From: Dechloromonas denitrificans
GTDB lineage: Bacteria; Pseudomonadota; Gammaproteobacteria; Burkholderiales; Rhodocyclaceae
Direction: 5' to 3'
Length of the DNA: 64,000 nucleotides
NCBI RefSeq assembly: GCF_020510665.1
Contig: NZ_CP075187.1
Location: 2,201,001-2,265,000, forward strand
Shown here: piece by piece, positions 24,471 to 32,536 of the stretch
How the letters are laid out: the number at the start of each line of letters is the position of its first letter
How positions within the stretch are numbered: the first letter of the stretch is position 1
Made by a program: the position numbers and the translations under genes
The notes under the pieces: generated by a model
What the model was told of the DNA's origin: nothing
The model's database searches: none
Seen by the model: the letters and a program-made list of their open reading frames with translations, nothing else

Positions 24471-25969
24471 TCGCCCTTCCTCAAGGCCCGCGACTTGACC
24501 ACATAATCACGCCCGATCTGTTTCCAGATGGCCGCCTCTTCACCAAGAGCCGCGGCCGTCCACGGGTTGGTCGCCAGCCAGCCAGCCGGCAGTTCAAGCA
24601 GGAAGCCGCTGCCGCTACGGGAAACCCGCCAATCCGGCAAAGCCCGGTCATCCCGCGTGCGATGCAAGAGCACGGCCAGCCGCAAACAGAAAACCAGCGT
24701 CCAGGCGCTGTCGACCGCAGGAATCGAGCCCAGCTTTTCAAGCTTGCCACGATGTCCGAGCACCAGCATGGCCAGGCGTGCCTGATCCTTTTTGGAGAAA
24801 CCCGGCATGTCGGCATAGGTCAGGATGTAGGCACCGTGCTTGTGGTAGGCGTTATGGGCCACCGAAATCCCGATTTCATGCAACCGGGTGGCCCAGGACA
24901 AAAACTGAACGTCAACTTCGCTCGGCGTACCTTCCGAAAGCTGGGTCAGCGCCGAAATCGCCGTTGCTTCCACCCGTTCGACCTGATCCGCTTCTACCTG
25001 ATAACGCCGACGAAACTGCTTGACGGTCGAATCACGCATATCGTGGTCATGAAAACGGCCAAGCAGGTCATAAAGCACGCCGAGACGCAAAGCACCATCG
25101 GCATAGGTCATGCGCTCCAGCCCCAACTCCTCGAAAATGGCTGACATGATCGCGATACCTCCCGGCAGAACCGGCAAACGATCACTGCGTACGCCCGGCA
25201 AATCAAGCGCTTCGGCGGACCCCGCCTTGATCAGCAAGGCACAAAGCTTATCCAGGCCTTCCCGGGTAATGCCACTTTCGCCATTCGGATTCATGCCGTT
25301 CATTTCGAGCACATCCGCAATCGCCCGTGCTGAACCGGAAGAACCAACCGCTTCCTTCCAGCCCAGACGCTGATAATCGTGGGCAATCAGTTCGATTTCC
25401 TTCGCTGCAGCAACCTGCGCCTCGCGCAAACGCTTCTTGTCGATTTTCCGATCCGGGAAAAACCGCTGGGTATAACTGACGCAGCCCATGTAAAGGGACT
25501 CCATCAGTTGCGGATCATGGCGTTTGCCGATAATGAATTCGGTCGACCCACCGCCGATATCAATGACCAGACGCTTGTGCGACGCAGAAGGCAAGGAGTG
25601 CGAGGCGCCGATGTAAATCAGGCGCGCTTCCTCCCGACCGGCAATGATTTCGATCGGAAAGCCAAGCGCCTCTTCCGCCAGCGGCAGAAACTCGGCAGCA
25701 TTTTTAGCCACTCGCAGCGTATTGGTGGCAACGACACGAACAGCCCCAGGATCAAGGCCGCGCAAACGCTCGCCGAAATTGCGCAAGGCCAGCAAGGCGC
25801 GTGCCTGCGATGGCGCATCCAGGCGCTTGTCGGCATTCAGCCCGGAAGCCAGCCGGACGGCAGACTTCATCGAATCCAGCGTATAAATCTGGTCATCGAC
25901 CACCCGACCAACCTGCAGGCGGAAGCTATTGGAGCCTAAATCAACTGCAGCGACTGTTTCGTAAATCAT
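24467..25969 (-). CDS. ppx: Exopolyphosphatase / guanosine pentaphosphate phosphatase (Ppx/GppA)
   Basis: 500-aa enzyme of the ASKHA fold that degrades polyphosphate or converts pppGpp to ppGpp. The ATG chosen gives MIYETVAAVDLGSNSFRLQV, with the invariant phosphate loop; an upstream extension adds nothing family-like. Further motifs: RVVATNTLRVAKNA, LVIDIGGGSTEFIIG and DRLPVLPGGIAIM, then the HD-type C-terminal domain (ATRLHEIGISVAHNAYHKHG). Its stop overlaps the mlaE start. Polyphosphate turnover is notable in relatives of polyphosphate-accumulating Rhodocyclaceae. Confidence 0.93.
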   Translation of the reverse strand: MIYETVAAVDLGSNSFRLQVGRVVDDQIYTLDSMKSAVRLASGLNADKRLDAPSQARALLALRNFGERLRGLDPGAVRVVATNTLRVAKNAAEFLPLAEEALGFPIEIIAGREEARLIYIGASHSLPSASHKRLVIDIGGGSTEFIIGKRHDPQLMESLYMGCVSYTQRFFPDRKIDKKRLREAQVAAAKEIELIAHDYQRLGWKEAVGSSGSARAIADVLEMNGMNPNGESGITREGLDKLCALLIKAGSAEALDLPGVRSDRLPVLPGGIAIMSAIFEELGLERMTYADGALRLGVLYDLLGRFHDHDMRDSTVKQFRRRYQVEADQVERVEATAISALTQLSEGTPSEVDVQFLSWATRLHEIGISVAHNAYHKHGAYILTYADMPGFSKKDQARLAMLVLGHRGKLEKLGSIPAVDSAWTLVFCLRLAVLLHRTRDDRALPDWRVSRSGSGFLLELPAGWLATNPWTAAALGEEAAIWKQIGRDYVVKSRALRKGE

Positions 25970-26045
25970 CAGTAAGGAACACGGGAAAGGTAGGACTGAC
26001 GGGCATTCTAACACCCACCCCCGGCATCAATTCTTACAGTTGAGG

Positions 26046-26080
26046 CGTAAAAAAACCCGCCGGCTTGCGTCGGCGGGTTT
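26046..26080 (-). terminator. Rho-independent terminator of prpE
   Basis: Stem AAACCCGCCG/CGGCGGGTTT with an 8-base loop; on the minus strand the stem is followed by a run of T. Lies 20 bases after the prpE stop and closes the acuI-regulator-prpE unit. Confidence 0.93.
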
Positions 26081-26099
26081 GGATGAAGCACGAACCGGA

Positions 26100-27992
26100 T
26101 CAGCTGGCCAGTGCGTTCTTGATCTGTTCCAGCGTCGACGGATCATCGATCGTGGTCAGATCGCCTGGATCGCGACCTTCAGCCAAAGCCTGCAGCGAAC
26201 GGCGCAGCATCTTGCCGGAACGGGTCTTGGGCAAACCAGTCACGAAGTGCACGCGAGCCGGACGACCAATGGCCCCCAAAATGCCGTCGACCGTGGCAAA
26301 CACTTCCTTCTCCAGCGCCTTGACCAACTCGGGCGTTGCCACCTTGGAAGCATCCTTGACGACGGCGAATGCCATCGGCACCTGGCCCTTGAGCTTGTCT
26401 TCGACGCCAACCACGGCCACTTCGGCAATCGCCGCGTGGTTCTGGATGGCTTCCTCGATTTCACGGGTGCCCAGACGGTGACCGGCAACGTTGATCACGT
26501 CATCGGTACGACCGAGGATGGTGAAATAACCGTCATCGTCCTTGATCGCCCAATCGTAGGAGGAATAAACCAGCGGCTCCTTGAACAGGGTGAAATAGGT
26601 GCTGACGAAACGGTCGTCCTGACCCCAGACGGTGGACAGACAGCCAGGCGGCAACGGCGGGATGACCGCAGCAATGCCTTTTTCGTTGGCGCCGCACTCG
26701 GAGCCGTCTTCGCGGAAAATCTTCAGGTTGTAGCCGTAGACCGGGAAACTCGGCGAACCGAACTTGATCGGTGTCTTTTCCACACCCGGCAACGCAGCCA
26801 GCATCGGCCAACCGGTTTCAGTCTGCCAGTAGTTGTCGATGACCGGGATATTCAGCTCACCCATGAACCATTCGTGGGTCGGCTGATCAAGCGGCTCGCC
26901 GGCCATGAAAATATGCTTCAGGGTCGACAGGTCATACTTGTGCATGAAGGCCGGATCCTGCTTCTTCAGCACGCGGGCTGCCGTCGGTGCGGAGAACATG
27001 ACCGAGACCTTGTACTTCTCGACGATCTGCCACCAGATGCCGGCATCCGGACGCAGCGGCGTGCCTTCGTACATCACGGTGGCCATACCGGCAATCAGCG
27101 GGCCGTAGATGATGTAAGAGTGACCGACCACCCAGCCGATATCGGAGGTCGAGAAGAAGGTTTCACCCTCGCCACCGCAGTAGATGTGCTTCATGGTCGA
27201 GGCCAGTGCCACAGCATAACCGCCGGTATCGCGCTGCACGCCCTTCGGCTTGCCGGTCGTCCCGGAGGTATACAGGATGTAGGACGGCTCGTTCGATTCC
27301 AGCCATTCGCACGGCACCTGGGCATCCATGAACTTGGCGCGTTCGGTCGCGTAATCAACGTCGCGACCAGCCACCTTGTTGAATTCCTTGTCCAGACCAC
27401 GGTCGACCATCAGCACCTTGGCCGGCTTGTGTTCGGCCAGTTCGATGGCTTCATCGAGCAGATGCTTGTAGGGCACGGCCTTGCCGCCGCGCATGCCGGC
27501 ATCGGCAGAAACGATCAGCACCGGCTTGGCATCGTCGATGCGGGTGGCCAGCGAGCCGGAAGCGAAGCCACCGAAGACCACCGAGTGGATGGCGCCGATG
27601 CGGGTTGCAGCCAGGATGGCGAAGGTTGCCTGGGCGATCATCGGCATGTAGATCAGGACGCGGTCGCCCTTCTTGACGCCGAGGCTTTGGTAAATCGCCG
27701 CCATACGCTCGATTTCACGCTGCAGCTCGGCAAAGCTGTAAACCGTTTCTTCATCGGTTTCAGTCGAAATGAAGATCAGCGCACGATCGTTCGGGCGCTT
27801 GGCCGCGTGACGATCAACCGCGTTGTAGCAAAGATTGGTCTTGCCGCCGACGAACCATTTGGCAAACGGGGGACGCGAGTAGTCGCATACCTGGGTAAAC
27901 GGTTCCTTCCAGTCAACGAGTTGGGCCTGTTCGGTCCAGAACTCATTCGGTTTTTCAATGGAATACTGATGAAATTCCTTGTAAGTCGCCAT
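26100..27992 (-). CDS. prpE: Propionate--CoA ligase
   Basis: 630-aa AMP-forming acyl-CoA synthetase. The start MATYKEFHQYSIEKPNEFW is family-typical. The P-loop YILYTSGTTGKPKGVQRDTG contains the VQRDTGG form characteristic of PrpE rather than acetyl-CoA synthetase. DNYWQTETGWPM, the GRTDDVINVAGHRLGTREIE hinge and the acylation/acetylation Lys in LPKTRSGKMLRRSL follow. Activates propionate, and in some bacteria acrylate or 3-hydroxypropionate. It lies downstream of acuI and the response regulator on one strand, with a 48-base gap, which points to an acrylate/propionate module. Confidence 0.93.
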   Translation of the reverse strand: MATYKEFHQYSIEKPNEFWTEQAQLVDWKEPFTQVCDYSRPPFAKWFVGGKTNLCYNAVDRHAAKRPNDRALIFISTETDEETVYSFAELQREIERMAAIYQSLGVKKGDRVLIYMPMIAQATFAILAATRIGAIHSVVFGGFASGSLATRIDDAKPVLIVSADAGMRGGKAVPYKHLLDEAIELAEHKPAKVLMVDRGLDKEFNKVAGRDVDYATERAKFMDAQVPCEWLESNEPSYILYTSGTTGKPKGVQRDTGGYAVALASTMKHIYCGGEGETFFSTSDIGWVVGHSYIIYGPLIAGMATVMYEGTPLRPDAGIWWQIVEKYKVSVMFSAPTAARVLKKQDPAFMHKYDLSTLKHIFMAGEPLDQPTHEWFMGELNIPVIDNYWQTETGWPMLAALPGVEKTPIKFGSPSFPVYGYNLKIFREDGSECGANEKGIAAVIPPLPPGCLSTVWGQDDRFVSTYFTLFKEPLVYSSYDWAIKDDDGYFTILGRTDDVINVAGHRLGTREIEEAIQNHAAIAEVAVVGVEDKLKGQVPMAFAVVKDASKVATPELVKALEKEVFATVDGILGAIGRPARVHFVTGLPKTRSGKMLRRSLQALAEGRDPGDLTTIDDPSTLEQIKNALAS

Positions 27993-28040
27993 ACAACTCC
28001 CTCAAGTTAGGTTTTCCTGCACAACAAAATAAAGATCGGG

Positions 28041-29159
28041 CTATTGTTTTTTCCCTGCCCGCTCTATGAAACGCTGCTCGATACCGGCCATTGGCAAGGC
28101 CAGATCAAATTCACTGTCGATAATCCGCAAAAGCGGCAGCAACTGCTCGCCAAGTGCGCCCAGGTGCGGCAATACAGCCTCGCGCCGCCCTGCTGCAAGT
28201 AATTCAAGGGCATGCTGGATCGAGATGGAATTGGGAATCGCCGGCGCAGCCCCCGGTGCAACAATGCGATTTCCACCGACCCCCATGGCTTCCTGGGTTC
28301 GCAGGGCGGCCAGATCGAGCATGGCACCGGCGGAGGCGACCCGATCCATCGGTACGCCCGCCAGGCCGATACTCACGGTCAACGCCACACTCTCGCCACG
28401 CACAGTCAGGCGCGCCACCTCAACAGCCTGACGAACCCGCTCGGCAAAAGCGGCACAAAATGCAGCGGATGTCCCGGGAGAAACGATGGCGAACTGCCCC
28501 GGCAAGAAATGGCCCAGACTATCTTCCTGACGCATTTTCCCGGCCAACATCCGGGCAAAACGCGCACCAACCTGCCCGGCAACGTCTTCACCAAGACGAT
28601 CAACCAGCGCTGCATAACCGTCAAAGGCAAGCACCATCACGCTCATATCGACACCGTGACGGGCAGAATGGGAAAGCGCCTGGGCAATTTGCAGTTCGAG
28701 ATACTTCCGAGTAAAAAAGCCACTCTCCGGGTCCTGAACCAGGCTTTCGCGCGAGATTTCAAGTGATGCCCGGGCATCCGACAAGGCCAGCAGATGATTC
28801 AGCCGTAACAGGATCTCGGCACTGCCTGCCCCTTTGGCGATAAAGTCCGAAACACCAAGGGAACTGGCACGCAGGCGCTCTTCTTCGCCCTCCTCACCGG
28901 AAACGAGGATGAAGGGAAGTTGCTGCAGACGCCTCAATCGCGAGGCTCGAACACGCTCAAGTAGCTGGAATCCGTCCAGCTTCGGCATCTGCAGATCGGA
29001 AATGACCGCCAGGATCGAGTGATCGAGTACCAGGGTTTGCCAGGCAGACTCGCCATTCTCCTCTTCACGCACGTCATAGATACCCTTCAGGTGGTGAGCC
29101 AGCGAAGCCCTCACCACTTTCGAATCATCCACAACAAGAATGCGAGGCAGGTTTGCCAC
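28041..29159 (-). CDS. Response regulator with degenerate GGDEF output domain
   Basis: 372-aa cytosolic two-domain protein. A GTG start is preferred over a long upstream extension because AGGAGG lies five bases before it and the receiver begins at once: ILVVDDSKVVRASLAHHL (acidic pair Asp11/12), phosphoacceptor Asp55 in VISDLQMPKLDGF, and FILVSGEEGEEERL. The output domain aligns with GGDEF proteins (SVMVLAFDGYAALVDRLGED), but the catalytic signature is replaced by FLPGQFAIV, so diguanylate cyclase activity is unlikely. The start is one base past the acuI stop, and prpE lies 48 bases downstream. Confidence 0.85.
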   Translation of the reverse strand: MANLPRILVVDDSKVVRASLAHHLKGIYDVREEENGESAWQTLVLDHSILAVISDLQMPKLDGFQLLERVRASRLRRLQQLPFILVSGEEGEEERLRASSLGVSDFIAKGAGSAEILLRLNHLLALSDARASLEISRESLVQDPESGFFTRKYLELQIAQALSHSARHGVDMSVMVLAFDGYAALVDRLGEDVAGQVGARFARMLAGKMRQEDSLGHFLPGQFAIVSPGTSAAFCAAFAERVRQAVEVARLTVRGESVALTVSIGLAGVPMDRVASAGAMLDLAALRTQEAMGVGGNRIVAPGAAPAIPNSISIQHALELLAAGRREAVLPHLGALGEQLLPLLRIIDSEFDLALPMAGIEQRFIERAGKKQ

Positions 29160-29160
29160 C

Positions 29161-30156
29161 TCAGCCTCCTGCGATCTCGACGACAACCCGGCCACGAGCT
29201 TTTCCGGCAACAAATTCAGTGAAGGTGGCCGGCAAATCATCAAGCGCAATCCGGCGAGCCATTGATGCCAGGTGAGGCGGGCGCAAATCTGTCGCCAGCC
29301 GCTGCCAGACACCGCTGCGATAAGGTTCGCGGATATATCCGGAATCAATACCCAGCAATGACACGCCCCGCAGGATGAACGGTGCAACCGTCGTATTGAG
29401 CGACATGCTGGCAGCCAGGCCGATGCTGGCGATTGTTCCGCCCTGCTCCATGGTGCTTGCAATCCAGGCCAGCACATCGCCTCCCAGGTTATCAACCGCG
29501 CCAGCCCAGCGGCCTTTGTCGAGCGGACGTATCTTGGTCAGATCGAGATTCTGGCGGAGCATCACTTCGCGAGCCCCCAGGCTGCGCAAGTAATCAGCCT
29601 CGCTTTCCTTTCCGGTCAGCGCAACAACGTGATAGCCCAGCCTGGCCAGCATGTCGACCGCCAGACTGCCGACGCCCCCCGTCGACCCCGTGACGATGAC
29701 CGGTCCGTTTTCCGGACGCAAACGATTCTCTTCCATCCGCACAATACCAAGTGCAGCAGTAAAGCCCGCCGTCCCCAGTGCCATGGATTCAAACAAGGAA
29801 AGCCCCGGCGGCAGCGGCACCACCCAGTCGCCCGGAACACGGGCGATTTCAGCATAGCCCCCGTGGTGAGCGACACCGATATCAAAGCTTGTCGCGATGA
29901 CTTGATCACCTGCCTTGAAACGTGCATCGACACTATCGATCACCGTCCCGCAAAGATCGATCCCTCCGACGCACGGAAAGCGGCGGATGATTTTTCCTGC
30001 GCCGGTCGCCGCCAAAGCGTCTTTGTAGTTGACGCTGGAATAGGCAACGCGAATGGTGACGGAGCCACTATCCAGCTGGCTTTCATCCATCTGGACGAAG
30101 CTGCTGCTTACCTTGCCATCCTGCTGTTCAATCAACAGAGCCTTGAACGAATTCAT
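29161..30156 (-). CDS. acuI: Acryloyl-CoA reductase-type MDR oxidoreductase (YhdH/AcuI)
   Basis: 331-aa zinc-independent medium-chain reductase that reduces acryloyl-CoA to propionyl-CoA with NADPH. The start at MNSFKALLIEQQDGKVSSSF fits the family; a longer N-terminus is rejected. Markers are VAYSSVNYKDALAATGAGKI, FPCVGGIDLCGTV, the nucleotide site PVIVTGSTGGVGSLAVDMLA and LSLFESMALGTAGFTAAL. The adjacency to prpE recalls acrylate and 3-hydroxypropionate assimilation loci. Translationally adjacent to the response regulator (1-base gap). Confidence 0.88.
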   Translation of the reverse strand: MNSFKALLIEQQDGKVSSSFVQMDESQLDSGSVTIRVAYSSVNYKDALAATGAGKIIRRFPCVGGIDLCGTVIDSVDARFKAGDQVIATSFDIGVAHHGGYAEIARVPGDWVVPLPPGLSLFESMALGTAGFTAALGIVRMEENRLRPENGPVIVTGSTGGVGSLAVDMLARLGYHVVALTGKESEADYLRSLGAREVMLRQNLDLTKIRPLDKGRWAGAVDNLGGDVLAWIASTMEQGGTIASIGLAASMSLNTTVAPFILRGVSLLGIDSGYIREPYRSGVWQRLATDLRPPHLASMARRIALDDLPATFTEFVAGKARGRVVVEIAGG

Positions 30157-30279
30157 TGCTTTTCTCACTCCACGGGAAAATAAATTGTAATTCATAATTA
30201 CGGATTATGAACAGCGTTACATCGGTCAAACGTGTCGGCAACTTTACAGTTAAGCGTTTTTGAAATACATTCCACGGCT

Positions 30280-30789
30280 ATGCGTAAAGTTCTATCTCCC
30301 GTACTGCTCGTTGCGGCCCTTCTCGTGGGCGGCACAGGGGCATCCGCAGCAGCGGAACAGTTGCGCAAACCCGAGGAACAACTTTCTTTCTTCGAACGTT
30401 ACACCAACGCTGCGCAGGATGTCATCCTGCAAGGCTTGAAGCTGGTCGGCGTTCGTTATCGCCTCGGTGGCAACAATGAAGACAGCGGCCTGGACTGCAG
30501 CGGCTTTGTTCGCCTGGTGTTCAAGGACAGCATTGGCGCATCCCTGCCACGCACGGCACGCGAAATGAGCGAAGTCGGCGAAAAAATCGATACCAGCCAG
30601 CTCAAACCCGGCGATCTCGTCTTTTTCAACACGATGCGCCGGACTTTCTCGCATGTCGGCATTTACCTCGGTGACAACCACTTCCTGCATGCACCGCGCA
30701 CAGGCGCCGAAGTGCGTGTGGAAAGCATGGAAAACAGTTACTGGGTACAGCGCTACAACGGCGCCCGACGAATCATCGAAGGCAACTGA
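30280..30789 (+). CDS. NlpC/P60-family cell-wall endopeptidase
   Basis: 169-aa exported peptidoglycan hydrolase that cuts the stem peptide. The start at MRKVLSPVLLVAALLVGG gives a signal peptide; an upstream in-frame extension is discarded. The catalytic Cys is in DSGLDCSGFVRLVF, the His in RTFSHVGIYLGDNHF, and a third polar residue in FLHAPRTGAEV. Followed 3 bases later by a hairpin that served as the IS1182 target. Confidence 0.93.
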   Translation: MRKVLSPVLLVAALLVGGTGASAAAEQLRKPEEQLSFFERYTNAAQDVILQGLKLVGVRYRLGGNNEDSGLDCSGFVRLVFKDSIGASLPRTAREMSEVGEKIDTSQLKPGDLVFFNTMRRTFSHVGIYLGDNHFLHAPRTGAEVRVESMENSYWVQRYNGARRIIEGN

Positions 30790-30792
30790 AAC

Positions 30793-30812
30793 AAGCGGCA
30801 AATATGCCGCTT
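30793..30812 (+). terminator. Hairpin terminator of the NlpC/P60 gene, now the left target duplication of the IS
   Basis: AAGCGGCAAATATGCCGCTT, an 8-bp stem with AATA loop. In this copy the T-run is lost because the IS follows directly (CAGACC...). The second copy, at 32414-32433, still has TTTTTTT after it. Confidence 0.85.
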
Positions 30813-30824
30813 CAGACCGCTGAC

Positions 30825-30857
30825 AAAGCCTCCAAGCGATTGGGGGCTTTATTTTTT
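30825..30857 (+). terminator. Terminator just inside the left IS end
   Basis: 11-bp stem AAAGCCTCCAA/TTGGGGGCTTT with one G-T pair, GCGA loop, then A and six T. It blocks read-through from the host gene into the transposase. A TATAAT (30857-30862) overlaps its tail, 6 bases before the transposase ATG. Confidence 0.85.
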
Positions 30858-30868
30858 ATAATGCAGGC

Positions 30869-32341
30869 ATGCTCAAACCTGCCTACCCTGCCCAAACGGA
30901 ACTGGAGATGGTGACGTTGGAGCAATTGGTCCCGAAAGACCACTTGCTCCGGCTGCTCGACCAGCACATCCGGTTTGATTTCATTCGTGAAGCGACCCAG
31001 CACCTGTATTGCGAGAACAATGGCCGACCCGCGATTGATCCGGTGGTGTTGTTCAAGATGTTGTTCATTGGCTACTTGTTTGGGATTCGCTCCGAGCGAC
31101 GGCTGGTGAAGGAAATAGAGGTCAATGTGGCTTACCGCTGGTTTCTCGGCTTTCGACTGACGGACAAAGTGCCGGATGCCTCGACGCTGTCGCAGAATCG
31201 CCGTCGCCGCTTTGTCGGGACGGACATTGAGCAACGCATCTTCGACGGGATTGTCGAGCAAGCCATTGAGCATAAGCTGATTGGCGGGCGGGTGCTTTAC
31301 ACGGACAGCACGCATCTGAAGGCGAATGCCAACAAACGGCATTTTGAGGTGCATCAGGTCGAGCAAACCCCTGCGGCCTACCTGGCCGAACTGGATGCAG
31401 CCATCGAAACGGACCGAGCCGCCGCGGGCAAGAAGCCGCTCAAGCGTGATGACGATGATTCGACACCGCCGATGAAGGAGGTCAAGGTCAGCACGGTCGA
31501 TCCCGACGCAGGTTTCATGGCCCGCGACAACAAGCCGACCGGCTTCTTCTATCTGGATCACCGGACTGTCGATGGCGTGCATGCTTTGATCGTCGATACC
31601 CATGTCACGCCGGGCAATGTCCATGACAGCCAGCCCTACCTTGCCCGCCTGGATCGGGTCATGGAGCGCTTTGATCTGGCCGTGGGCGCCGTCGGGCTGG
31701 ATGCCGGGTATTTCACCCCGCAAGTCTGCAAGGGCATTCTCGAGCGGGCACTGTTCGGGGTGATGGGCTACAAGCGACCCACACACCGCGATGGCTATTT
31801 CTACAAACGGGACTATCTCTACGATGCGGTCCAGGACTGCTACCGCTGCCCGGCCGGGGAGGTTCTACCGTACCGGACGACCAACCGGCTGGGTTATCGC
31901 GAATACGCCTCGAACCCGGCGCGGTGTGCCGATTGCGGCGTGCGCGGGCAATGCACGCAGAGCCGGAACCATCAGAAGCTCGTGACCCGGCATCTCTGGG
32001 AAGGTTTCAAGGAAGCGATCAACGCCAATCGCCTGAGCGACCTGGGCAAACGGCTGTACGCCCGGCGCAAGGAAACAGTGGAGCGCAGCTTTGCCGATGC
32101 CAAGGAGTTGCATGGCCACCGTTACGCTCGCTTCCGTGGCTTGGCCAAGGTGCAGGCGCAGTGCCTGCTCTCGGCGGCCTGTCAGAACATGAAGAAGATG
32201 GCCCTGCTGCTGGCCCGCAAGGCGGCAGCCTTATTGGCCAAAATCCTCGCACGAACCCGTTTTGCCGCCCCATTCGCCCGCCATCTTTGGCAGATCGGGG
32301 TTCCTAACCTGAATTTCAGAATCCGCCTCGCTTCGGCTTGA
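30869..32341 (+). CDS. IS1182-family transposase
   Basis: 490-aa DDE transposase. The N-terminal DUF772-type domain (LLRLLDQHIRFDFIREATQH, PAIDPVVLFKMLFIGYLFGI, DASTLSQNRRRRF) precedes the catalytic domain with Asp in VLYTDSTHLKANANK, Asp in GAVGLDAGYFTPQV and Glu in RKETVERSFADAKELHG. A cysteine cluster (CPAGE, CADCGVRGQC) lies before the last catalytic residue. The TATAAT 6 bases before the ATG implies a leaderless or near-leaderless transcript. Complete and in frame. Confidence 0.95.
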   Translation: MLKPAYPAQTELEMVTLEQLVPKDHLLRLLDQHIRFDFIREATQHLYCENNGRPAIDPVVLFKMLFIGYLFGIRSERRLVKEIEVNVAYRWFLGFRLTDKVPDASTLSQNRRRRFVGTDIEQRIFDGIVEQAIEHKLIGGRVLYTDSTHLKANANKRHFEVHQVEQTPAAYLAELDAAIETDRAAAGKKPLKRDDDDSTPPMKEVKVSTVDPDAGFMARDNKPTGFFYLDHRTVDGVHALIVDTHVTPGNVHDSQPYLARLDRVMERFDLAVGAVGLDAGYFTPQVCKGILERALFGVMGYKRPTHRDGYFYKRDYLYDAVQDCYRCPAGEVLPYRTTNRLGYREYASNPARCADCGVRGQCTQSRNHQKLVTRHLWEGFKEAINANRLSDLGKRLYARRKETVERSFADAKELHGHRYARFRGLAKVQAQCLLSAACQNMKKMALLLARKAAALLAKILARTRFAAPFARHLWQIGVPNLNFRIRLASA

Positions 32342-32380
32342 AGCCAGGAGTCTCCCTGATTTCCAACCAGAAAAACAAAC

Positions 32381-32400
32381 CCCCCGAAAAATCGGGGGTT
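32381..32400 (+). terminator. Hairpin downstream of the transposase
   Basis: CCCCCGA/TCGGGGG with AAAA loop and only two following T. It lies between the transposase stop and the right IS end; a weak terminator or transcript-stabilising hairpin. Confidence 0.55.
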
Positions 32401-32413
32401 CGTCAGCAGTCTG

Positions 32414-32433
32414 AAGCGGCAAATATGCCGCTT
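32414..32433 (+). repeat. Right 20-bp target duplication of the IS (intact terminator copy)
   Basis: AAGCGGCAAATATGCCGCTT, identical to 30793-30812 and followed by TTTTT. Before insertion this would have been the NlpC/P60 gene's rho-independent terminator. Confidence 0.88.
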
Positions 32434-32459
32434 TTTTTCGCCCTGCCCTGCCCACGATC

Positions 32460-32478
32460 AATAACGTTTCTCATTTAC
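32460..32478. promoter_or_regulatory. Possible Fur box upstream of the iron-binding protein gene
   Basis: The complement, GTAAATGAGAAACGTTATT, matches 13 of 19 positions of the consensus GATAATGATAATCATTATC by eye. It lies 59 bases before the start of an Fe(III)-binding protein gene. Confidence 0.4.
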
Positions 32479-32536
32479 AGAAATAGCTGACAGCAGGTAG
32501 ACTCGTGCCATCTCTATCCCTTCGTCAGGTTTTCTC

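Larger units (their letters stand above)
30813..32413 (+). mobile_element. IS1182-family insertion sequence, about 1.6 kb, intact
   Basis: The element is bounded by near-identical inverted ends, CAGACCGCTGAC on the left and GTCAGCAGTCTG on the right (11 of 12 matching when complemented), with a 20-bp direct repeat AAGCGGCAAATATGCCGCTT outside each end. The duplicated target is itself a stem-loop, a preference reported for this family. Inside are one transposase gene, a terminator hairpin between the left end and the gene, and a second hairpin near the right end. No internal frame damage is seen, so it appears recent and potentially active. Confidence 0.9.

Noticed and set aside
26040..28010. 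A 656-codon open frame on the plus strand opposite prpE
   Set aside because: It lies entirely antisense to the clear propionate-CoA ligase, lacks recognisable motifs and is a product of high-GC codon bias.
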